Source of the DNA: Gnetum montanum | Lineage: Eukaryota > Streptophyta > Gnetopsida > Gnetales > Gnetaceae | Direction of reading: 5' to 3' | DNA: 22,598 nt | Assembly: GCA_015680685.1 (NCBI GenBank) | Contig: MNCI01024166.1 | Coordinates: forward strand, 169,218 to 191,815 | Shown: piece after piece, positions 1-7,997 of the stretch | Layout of the letters: the number at the start of each line of letters is the position of its first letter | Numbering within the stretch: position 1 is the stretch's first letter | Made by a program: the position numbers and the translations under genes | Notes under the pieces: generated by a model | Database searches by the model: none | Told to the model about the DNA's origin: nothing | The model's input: the letters and a program-made list of their open reading frames with translations, nothing else

Positions 1-357
1 TTCAATAGAGTCATTGGGGGCATAAATAGAACAAACTCTGAAGGGACCATGTGAGGATGAGAAAACAGCCCAAGCCACTCGGTGACCTAAATCGGACCCA
101 TGCTGAAGGAGTTTTTCTTTCCAATAGGCTAGATAAAGAATGGTTGTGCCACCTTTGCCACACTCATGCAAAGTAGCAAGAACAGAAGAATGGGGAAGAA
201 ACCAGTGGGTTGAGAAAGATAATTGTTCAGCTGAGATCTTGATTTCTTGGAGGAGGAGGAAATCAAAAGTGAGATTTAGGCTAGAGAGAAAGTTGCTGGC
301 TCTTTTGCAACGAAGACTATCAGTTAGGCCTCGGACATTCCAAGATAGGAAGTTCAT
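1..357 (-). CDS. LINE ORF2 N-terminus, APE-like endonuclease domain (partial)
   Basis: The first 119 codons of a LINE ORF2 polyprotein, open to the window edge with no stop. The endonuclease nicks target DNA to prime reverse transcription by the downstream RT domain, which is not in the window. The start codon at 357-355 is followed by MNFLSWNVRGL, the classic first motif of plant L1 endonucleases (Asn7). The metal-binding glutamate is in LLLQEIK (Glu38), a glycine-rich GKGG segment follows at 67-70, and CSIYAPND (109-116) is the YxPxN-type active-site motif. The later Asp/His motifs fall outside the window. The start is supported by this N-terminal position of the motif and by the ATGA overlap with ORF1. 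Nothing in these 119 codons looks damaged. Confidence 0.9.
   Translation of the reverse strand, partial: MNFLSWNVRGLTDSLRCKRASNFLSSLNLTFDFLLLQEIKISAEQLSFSTHWFLPHSSVLATLHECGKGGTTILYLAYWKEKLLQHGSDLGHRVAWAVFSSSHGPFRVCSIYAPNDSIE
354..357 (-). other. ATGA stop/start overlap between LINE ORF1 and ORF2
   Basis: On the minus strand the ORF2 ATG (357-355) overlaps the ORF1 TGA (356-354) as ATGA. The two frames differ, so ORF2 would need termination-reinitiation or a similar coupling. The translation mechanism is inferred; the overlap is directly visible. Confidence 0.85.
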
Positions 358-1490
358 GGAGAAGCTTTAGATGTTATGAGTGACAAGGTAGTAGAAGGAT
401 CGAGGTTAGGAATGTCAGTTGTCATAGTAGTGGAAATAATTGCAAAGGAGTTGCTTTTATTAATAGTTAAAGCTGGGTTAGTTCTGGGCAAAGGAGAGGA
501 AGGAGGAGTAGTGGTTTTAGATGCTTTGGCCCTTTTTCTTCCCCCTACCATGACAAACTCATCACATAAAAGTGAGTCTTGGACTGATTGTGAGTGGATG
601 ATTGGTGCTTTGGACCTGGCCTTAATGAGAGAATGGGATTGAGAGACTCTTGCCTTGAAGGAAGCAAACGAGGAAGAAAGGTGTGAAGCATTGTTAGAAG
701 TAGAAATGAACTTAATGGGAGCAATTAGTGGGTTAGGTTGAGGAGTGACTACAGGACTGGATTTGGGAGGATTGGTTTGAGAGTTTTTCTTAGCTAGAAA
801 GGGATAGATGGAAATGTGGTACTCTGCACGATGGCAGTAGCTACACGAGTTAGGAAGATAAAAATAGTCTACTTTTTGATTAAAAAATTTTCCTCCAGCT
901 CCTAAGGTTAAAGTGGTTTTCTTTTGGGAAATGTCTAGTTCGATACAGTAGCGACGAAAGTGAGTCCTGTTAACCTCAATTCCATGGTCGGAGATGACTC
1001 GACCTAAGGTGCTAACTATGTCTCGTTCAACAGGTGAAAAGATTAAAGGAAGATTAGGTAGCTCTACATAACAAGGGATAATATTAAAGGCTGGGTCGCT
1101 GACATTGAAATCAAATTTCTAGGCCCGGGTGATAAGTGTAGCATTACGAGCAGGAAAAATTCGAAGAGAGAGAGTTTTCTCTATTTGAGAAGCCTCAGAA
1201 AGTTTAGTAAGGACAAAATTATGAGCATAGTATCGAGCGTGTAAGACTTGAATTCCATGGGCTTGTAAAATAGTTTTAATATGCAAATTGATGCTTAATG
1301 ATCGAGGTAGATAACCTACTATTTGAAAAAAAATAAAACGTGCAGAAAAATCTTGAGAAATAGAGTCAAAAATATCTTCAGGTAAAAGAAAATCCAAAGA
1401 TTCTAAGTTGGGAGAACTTCTCTGAGGTGAAAAAGTAGCAACCGCTGAAGATTCGTCCATATCCTTGCATGAAAGGAGCTCCTTGTCCAT
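354..1490 (-). pseudogene. LINE ORF1, DUF4283 / zinc-knuckle RNA-binding protein, one nonsense codon
   Basis: A single frame of about 378 codons from ATG 1490 (VPMDKELL context) to TGA 356-354, interrupted only by TAG at 1121-1119. Known ORF1 proteins of this type bind LINE RNA in the ribonucleoprotein particle. The middle resembles DUF4283: a segment around FIFFQIVGYLPRS, then ITRA-stop-KFDFN, then PCYVELPNLPLIF, the usual W-x-F/LPxLP pattern in which the stop sits where tryptophan is expected. A zinc-knuckle-like CSYCHRAEYHISIY follows with the two leading cysteines kept but the GH and last Cys positions replaced. The C-terminal third is Ser/Thr/Pro-rich and basic (GGRKRAK), as in many LINE ORF1 proteins. 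An upstream non-ATG extension to 1544 is open but less likely. Either a pseudogene or a one-mutation dead copy. Confidence 0.85.
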
Positions 1491-2170
1491 TGGAACTAGC
1501 TCAACACCGGTAGTAATGCAGCATCTACAGCAAAAGCACCACAATGCAGACCCTGCTGCCCACTGCTACCGCTACCCCACAGCCACAAGAGCATAGCGCA
1601 GCAGCCCTGGCTCACTGCCACCAAAGCGTGGCACTCATGAAAGATGGTCAAGTGCCCTAGATCCTCTTTTCAGAGTTTCCCGGTTCTGGTTTCAGATCTG
1701 ATTCCAAATCTGGGTTTAATCCCAGATCTGCAAATGGGGGATTCAACTCTGGTAGATCTGGATCTGAGTCCAGAACTGCATGGCCTTCTGCTCCTGTGTT
1801 TGCTCCATCGCCCACCTGGTTCGCTGCTTCCAGATCTGATTCTTTCCACGGATGTTCTCACGGTCCAGGCTATGGCCGAGGTCACGGCCACAACAGCAGT
1901 GCACGTTCCGCTTCTTAGGCCGTGTTCAAGCAGACCTCTGGAGCTTCAGATCTCACGCCCAGCAGAACGCCCGCATGAACACTGCACCCCCTGCCACGCC
2001 CTCTGGAGCTCAACCTACGGCACCTTGAGCACGCACAACTAGTATCGTCCAAAAATCAAAAGGCAAAAATTCCCAATGTGTAATCAACAGAAATGTCGAT
2101 CATCTGTTACGGGTACTTGCGAGAGGTGTCGATCGGTTATTGCATTTTCCGACCTCTGAAAACCCTGTGA
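1491..2170 (-). other. Putative LINE 5' UTR / internal promoter region
   Basis: About 680 bases upstream of ORF1, clearly richer in GC and CpG than the sequence to its right. It contains scattered AGATCTG/CAGATCTGATTC motifs (about 1695-1760, 1840-1850, 1945). Minus-strand frames here are short and unrecognised. Plant LINEs usually carry their promoter in such a leader, but no specific promoter element is identified. The right boundary is approximate. Confidence 0.5.
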
Positions 2171-2175
2171 GGTGA

Positions 2176-2866
2176 GGCATATGATTATGATGTTGTGGCC
2201 TTGAATTAAATTAATCAAAAATATAAAAATTAAGTATTTAATATAATTAACAATGAAATTAAATCATGAGCTAGCCTAACGGCAATTAGTGTCCATTTCC
2301 AACTTGTCCTACATGTCTTGAGTTGGTATAACCATTGCTAGGATTACCAAGTGACACACTACTAGGAGTACCAAGCGATATCACTACTAGGCTACTAAAT
2401 AATTACATGTTATGCTTGAAAATACTTGCATTCATTAGACCAAAGATTAATATGCATTAAAATGTAAATATTAAGCTAAGTTACATAGAAAATTAATTGC
2501 ATTAAAAGTAAATTCTATTTTAAGTCAAAGTACTATAATGAATATAAATCAATCTTAATCTTATTATCAATCATAGATTGTGTCCAAGTACAATCCCAAT
2601 TGAATAAGATTTCATACAATTAATTCAAATTTACATTGTAAGTATTTGCTAACTATTTACTAAGATTATGGAAATAAACTACAAGAGTTTGGCTACACTA
2701 CTGACCAAATGGTGTATAAACATGAAAAGTTAACTATATTTGTAAGCATATTTTATGATTGTGTCACACAACAAAGGCTTTGTCAATGAAGGTATGTTAA
2801 TTGATTAATTTTGACTAAGCATCATTAACTAGGCCCTAGAAAAATTGTAATTTTTCTTGTTCATCA
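2176..2866 (-). repeat. Decayed LTR copy, probably a 3' LTR cut by the LINE
   Basis: Shares ordered landmarks with the LTR at 11.1-11.8 kb: GGCATATGATT (about 2178 and 11118), CTAGGATTACCAAG (2338 and 11309), TATGCTYGAA (2411 and 11333), and the boundary TCATCATACCC (2861 and 11782). Distances from each landmark to the boundary are similar in the two copies (455 versus 454 for the third). On the minus strand the LTR would begin TGATGA at 2866. The part corresponding to 10.7-11.1 kb is missing because the LINE begins there. Confidence 0.6.
2338..2386. repeat. Two-copy 24/25-bp tandem duplication
   Basis: Units beginning CTAGGATTACCAAG (2338) and CTAGGAGTACCAAG (2362), followed by a third partial CTAGG at 2387. 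The homologous LTR at 11309 has one such unit, so the duplication is specific to this copy. Confidence 0.7.
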
Positions 2867-4064
2867 TACCCTCATGACTGACTAAATCTCATTCTTAAGT
2901 TATACAAAATTGGAAAAAGGTTTTTTTACAAAATTTTAAAAGTAATATTTAACTCACTGACTAAATAACTGATAATTGTTTAACTTTTACTAAGTGCTGC
3001 ATTACAAAAATTTATTTAAGTAGATGTATTGTAAATGATGAAAAGATTGGAAAAACATCAAGGTTTACAAAATTATAGAAGTCTTTAAAAATTTGCCAAT
3101 GATAAATCTTCATGTTATCCCTAACGATGGCAGTTTTTTCAATCTTGGTTATTATGTTGGTGCTTCCCTTTTATGTGAAACTTTTGAAGGATGAACTAAG
3201 ATCTATCATCATCAATCCATGGATTTGTAGGTAATAAACATGTGATGTTTGAGTTTTAATTTTTCTATCTACTACTTGTCCACAAGCATGTCCTCCTCTA
3301 TCCTTCTTGTAGCTTCTTTCCCTTACCTTGTGAAAGACCTTCAATCTTAAAAACTCATGTAGGAATTATTTGGAATCATCAAAGGATCAACATTAGTTTT
3401 GGTAATTTTTCCTTTATTTTTAATCCCTTTTCAGATTCTTAATTAGCTTAAAATTTAAAAAAGTTAGCATTTAGGTTCAAGGTTTTTAATCCCTTTCCTT
3501 AATTTTATGTTTTATGGTTTTCTATGTTTATGGGATTTTTAATTTTTTTAATGATTTTTGTTTTAATTTTCTATTTTTGTCACTTTGTGATTTTTTTAAG
3601 CTAAAAATGAAGTAAACACTAGATGAAACATGTGGTAGAACGTGATACAAAGAAGAGTAAATACTAGAGCAAGGAAATAATCAAGACTGTGCTACACAAG
3701 CATACATGATTAAATATAAAAAGGTGCAATAATTAGACTAATGTAAAAAAGCTAAAAACTAATTTCATACTAAGAAACATACACAAACATAAAATATCAA
3801 CAAATATAAAATGGTGAAAAGAGATAAAAGATTAAGACTATGATGTCCTATCAATGGATTTTCTAGCATTGGACCTAGTGAGAACCTTCAAGCTCTTGAT
3901 GGATTTAATAATGTCTAACTGACCAAATCCTAAGTCCACAAATTTGTAGATGCTAAATGACCAAGGAATGGCTATGTCAAACTCATTAACTTCTATTTTT
4001 TAGGATATTTAACTAACAAGATCATGCTAAGATCCTCAGCTAGTCTATTTTAATACATCTAATT
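2867..4064 (-). other. Retroelement tail and unassigned AT-rich sequence
   Basis: The first 150 or so bases match the internal tail next to the 11.8-kb LTR: a CTCATYCTT-like segment followed by ACAAAATT, then CATTACAAAAATTT at 3000 versus 11923, that is 134 and 136 bases from the respective boundaries. The polypurine tract equivalent is degraded (ACCCTC on the plus strand instead of ACCCCCC). Beyond about 3015 I recognise no domain. Reverse transcriptase would be expected next to the protease at 4065 but is not visible, so a junction or deletion probably lies here. Confidence 0.45.
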
Positions 4065-4635
4065 ATGAAATAGCTAGGATTTCAAGATCAACATATAAGA
4101 CTATTTCTCTATCGTTACAAGGGAAGTGTATTTCTTGATGCAAGGGTGATGAAACAACATGATGGTACACTAATCAAGATTTTCCTAGAATAGCATTAAT
4201 TTTAGATGAATCTCTAATAGCAGTGAATACTACCTCATACATGATCATACTCCCTATACAAAAAGGTAATTTTATTATTCCTAGGCTTTCCACTCTAGTG
4301 TCACTCAATGAAAATAGAGAGGAGTTGTAGTTAAAGTACATGAACTATTTTTCGAGGCCAAGATGCTCAATGATTATCCATGATATGACATTGGTTCTAG
4401 TTCCATCATCCATGTGCATCAATGGTAGTGAAATATTGTCTCCAATCTATATGGTGATGTAAATTGGAAGCTGAAACATGGCACCTATTACAAGATGTCT
4501 TTTGATGTTCTCCTTCTTAAAGACCAAATAACCAGCTTCATAATATGGAGGATTGAGCATCAATGAGATCACATGAACATGGAGTGGAATGTCTAAAGAC
4601 ACCATGATGGACTTTAGCACCTCCTCTAATGTCAA
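4065..4635 (-). pseudogene. Ty3/gypsy aspartic protease relic (Tat-like)
   Basis: The retroviral-type protease that would process the Gag-Pol polyprotein. Reading the minus strand, PIYITI is followed after a stop by MHMDDGTRTNV (DDG codons at 4410-4402), which matches the D-x-G-S/T-x-x-N active-site neighbourhood of Tat-lineage plant Ty3/gypsy proteases. EHLGLE comes next, then a VESLGIIKLPF flap region, then AILGKS with the I-L-G hydrophobic-Gly motif, and finally SPLHQEIHFP. The order and spacing match the family. At least three in-frame stops show that it is dead. The upstream segment from 4635 (about 60 open codons) resembles the usual linker before the protease. Confidence is high for the family and moderate for the limits. 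Confidence 0.72.
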
Positions 4636-5439
4636 ATGAAATTTCTTTGAAGTGGAAATGAGGTCAAAGAGAGAAAGGTTTTCCCTTTTGTCTTCATGGC
4701 AACAAAAATTTGGGACACAACCTTATTACTAGAGGTTCAATTTTTGGAAGCTGGTGTAGAAAGAATAAGATTAGATGTGGTTAGTGGAGTTGATACGATA
4801 ATGGAAGCATGAGGATGTGCATTTCATGCACCTTGAAATGAAACTTTCTTTTTGTTTGGCTTACCGGTCAGTTCATTTTCTTTTCCATTATCATCAGTTG
4901 CTACCTTCTTTTAGGCCCTTGTAAGAATTTTGATAGGAAAAGTATGGGTAGGAAGCAACGCAAGCTCTTGTGACTTAGGTGGAGAGAAAGAATGATATGA
5001 TGGGCACATAGCATAGGGCAAGATAGGATTTTAATGAAAAGAGTGAGTAGGCATGAAAACTCTATTTCTTATAGGAGAGGGAGGATAAGAGAAAGTATGC
5101 TAATAAGGCATAAGAACTTTATCATAGTGAGGAGACATGTCAATGACAAATGGAGTCCTTCATATTTTCTAGAAAGGAGGGGCATTGACATCATTCCAAG
5201 GACGATTAATTACAAAAGGCTTCTTAGGCCTTGATAGGATAAAATGAGCGGATGAGAAAGACTGTTAAGAGGAGAAATCCATTTGAACAAAAAAGGCAGC
5301 TCGTGGGTAATTTTCTTTGGATTCTAAGTGGAAGGCTAAAATTCTTCTTAAATGGGAACTCAAAGGATCCTAATAAACCTACATGTTTTAATTACTAGGT
5401 TGGATGGAAGTATGGAACATGATTGCTTCTTTTCCTACC
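4636..5439 (-). other. Gag-protease linker, heavily decayed
   Basis: Lies between the gag zinc finger and the protease of the same strand. The minus-strand frames are broken and I recognise no motif. The plus-strand frame at 5034-5234 is judged to be a chance opening. Confidence 0.35.
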
Positions 5440-6470
5440 AATGCCTACACATAATCTTTAAGGGTGTTACAATCCTCAATATCATGGCCTGGCACCTCAT
5501 GATAGTAGCAAAACTTATTAGAATTATATCACTTACAAATATCTAGCTCTCCTTTCATACATTAGAAAGGATCAATGTCCAAGGTTTGAAGCCTTTTGAA
5601 TCATGTTCTCATTTGTTCTAAAACCTACTTAGTTGTTATGTGTCCATTCTTTAGTAGCATGTTGTACAGTTGTGTGCATCATTAGAAATTTACGATACTT
5701 GGACCAAAATTTTTTGTGGCCTCCTTGATTATCCATTGTTATTTAACATTTTTTACCCATCATTGTTGGGATTCAGATTAAGGTTCATGTTTTTCCTTCA
5801 TCATTACCTCCACTACTTGATGATGAACTTGCAACAATTTAGCTCATCAACATCACTATTTGACCAAAATTTTATATGAATGTATTCTTACCTACTACCT
5901 TATCTTCTTTGTTTTTGAAATTGATCCACTCTATATCATTATGTTGAATGGCCTCCTTCTCAATGTGTTTAGAAAAGGTAATTGCATCATGGATGCTAAG
6001 TGGCCTAGGGTAGACCAACTTTCCTCTAATATAGTCATTCATATCCTCTTTAAAAATGTCTAAAATTTTTTATCAAGTAATGGATAACTAAGCTTCATCA
6101 TGGTAGAGGTCCATCTCAAGATGAACTTGTAGATAGATTCATTAGAAGCTTGTTTGATGATCAATAATTTCTACAAAGTTCTATCTTTGCAAATGTTATA
6201 CTTGAACCTCTCCAAAGAGTCCATGAAGATTTATTCCAAGAAGGTAATGGATCCATGAGGTAAGACCTAATACCATTCTAACATATTTCCTGTCAAAGAG
6301 TTAGAAAAACTAAGCAATATTATATGGGAATAACTAGATAATAATATACATTCATTGCGAATGGTAATGACATGATTTGTAAGATTAGATTCTCTATTAT
6401 ACTTAGTAAAATTTGATAAAGAAATACCTTTGGGAACCTAAGCAATGGAATCAAAGGATTAATGAGATCA
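5440..6470 (-). pseudogene. Ty3/gypsy gag relic with zinc finger (Tat-like)
   Basis: The capsid/nucleocapsid protein of an LTR retrotransposon. On the minus strand a capsid-like segment reads NHVITIRNECILLSSY (about 6400-6350), then SLTGNMLEWY (6299 down) and LERFKYNI (about 6210), followed by IKQASNESIYKFILRW (about 6150). This is the order of the Retrotrans_gag domain: hydrophobic, L-x-G-x-A-x-x-W-Y, F-x-x-Y-K-Y-N, and E-S-x-x-x-F-x-x-R-W. A nucleocapsid-type motif CYYHEVPGHDIEDC follows at about 5510-5465, the C-x2-H...GHD-x-E-C form typical of Tat gag. Several frames and many stops are involved, so it is a relic. Together with the protease it gives the gag-pro order of one element. Confidence 0.72.
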
Positions 6471-7901
6471 ATAAGAAGGTATGAAATAGAAATAGTGGAA
6501 CTACCCCCATACAGTGTTATGGCCTTTCACATTTCGTATTCATTCTCCTAGATTCTAAACATGAGTTCTTGTAGCAAGAGCATTAATTTAGGTGGAACAC
6601 TAGAAATTGATGAAACAAGAAGATTACCCAAATGGGGTTGTGAAAGAATAAAAATTTTTATGGTAGTATAATGGTTGACATGGAAATTTTAGGTATGTTA
6701 TATTAAGGCACATGCTACACAAGTGGAACAAATGATAGTAACACTTGTGTTAATTGAGTTTTTGGCATATGTGATATTGGTTAGAAAGGGTTTAATATTA
6801 AATTGAAATTTAAAAGATAGGATAACGAAATGATAATACTAGTGTCTAGAAAGAGATTGTATGTGGATGGCATACTAGTTGCTGATGGAATTATGAAAGT
6901 GGGGTTAATTGAAGTGGGTAGTGAGATAGAATGTTTTCTAGTTCACACACTAAAAAATGGTTTAAGAAGCTAATGAGGTGCATGCTCTTGTAGTAGAAAT
7001 CATTGTAATAATAGAATCTAACATAATGTACTACAAAACTAAGCTAGGTAATCTAATGGTCCACAAAAATAAAAATTTGAAATAAATTCCCTTAAATTGA
7101 AAGGAGACTTGTAGATCATGGAAAAAATCTAACAATCTAAGCCAAATATTTTTACTAAATCTTACAAAATCACAAGCAAAAGATGAAACATGTGTGTGAA
7201 ATAGCCAATAGAAAATAAGCATAGAAACATGTATAATGTAGAGTGGAAAGAAACAAAGCGCTAAACAATGTGAGAAATATGAATGAGCATATATGTAATT
7301 GGAAATAGGAAAAGCATATAGAATGAGATAGATCTTGAAAAAGCTAAATCCAAAAGGAAAATACAAGAAATAAATCTAAAGCAAATCTAGACGAAACCAA
7401 GGAACAAAAAACTAAAAAGGGATAGACCCATATTACAAAGCAAGTAATAGAAGAAACCTACTAAGAGATGCTCTAGGATATGTACAAGGATCAAAGACAT
7501 CTAACGAGGCATAATGTTACCCCATTCTTTCTCTAATGTATGCACTTGATGCAAATATATTAGAAGAAAAAATAGTAGATCTAGTAGTTGAAGAAGTAGA
7601 GGGAAGGATGAGATCATTCCATTGACTTGATTTCAAATGATTTCTCCATGTGTTAGGAAGATAACATGAATGAGGTACAATGTGTCAACAAGGAAAAAGA
7701 GAGAGAAAAAGAAGATAGTTATTCTATGAAGAGGTACTATCTTTGAAGAGAGATTGCCAAATTTCCAATCACATAGAATGTCAACTACGCTAAGTAGTAG
7801 AGATAGCTAGGAATACTAAGCAAGTCTTCAAGAATTTGCTGAATTAAAGAAAATGATAAATGGTCATAGATGCCAATCAATCCCTTTTCATTTAGGGGTA
7901 T
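6471..7901 (-). other. Possible leader/5' LTR of the gag-pro element, unassigned
   Basis: AT-rich sequence upstream (minus strand) of the gag relic and downstream of the TATA box at 7914-7907. A minus-strand frame at 7366-7031 is hydrophobic but looks like chance in AT-rich DNA. No primer-binding site could be identified. If the 7.9-kb promoter belongs to the gag-pro element, this is R/U5 plus a long leader. Confidence 0.35.
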
Positions 7902-7916
7902 CCTTCTATTTATAGG
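7902..7916 (-). promoter_or_regulatory. TATA box, minus strand
   Basis: The minus strand reads CCTATAAATAGAAGG, with a consensus plant TATAAATA at 7914-7907. Transcription would start near 7880 and run toward the gag relic. A shorter similarity (TTTATAGG followed by GAAAAT) is shared with the LTR TATA region at 11661. Confidence 0.55.
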
Positions 7917-7974
7917 CCGAAAATGCCTCATATATCATGTAGAAATAATGCAATGAGGTCTAAAAAATCTTTTG

Positions 7975-7997
7975 GAATACTCTAGAAGCTTCTAGAT
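7975..7997. promoter_or_regulatory. Heat-shock element array upstream of the TATA box
   Basis: CTAGAAGCTTCTAG at 7982-7995 exactly matches the plant heat-shock element consensus CTnGAAnnTTCnAG and is a perfect palindrome. Five trimers fall in strict 5-bp register: GAA 7975, CTC 7980, GAA 7985, TTC 7990, GAT 7995 (three perfect, two imperfect). The centre is about 75 bp upstream of the TATA box, a usual position for HSF binding. Functionality is inferred. Confidence 0.55.

Larger units (their letters stand above)
1..2170 (-). mobile_element. L1-type LINE, 5' part (3' end outside window)
   Basis: Non-LTR retrotransposon read right to left: a GC-richer 5' UTR, ORF1 with a DUF4283-like domain, then ORF2 beginning with an APE-type endonuclease. 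The reverse transcriptase and poly(A) end lie beyond the left edge. The 5' limit is placed near 2170 because base composition changes sharply there and because LTR-like sequence homologous to 11.1-11.8 kb begins there. Target-site duplications cannot be checked with one end missing. Two long frames carrying a single stop between them make this the best-preserved coding sequence in the window, and therefore probably one of the younger insertions. Confidence 0.85.

Noticed and set aside
1644-2042. Plus-strand 132-codon frame and minus-strand 73-codon frame
   Set aside because: They lie in the GC-richer LINE leader, have no domain and no start context, and are explained by low stop density in GC-rich DNA.
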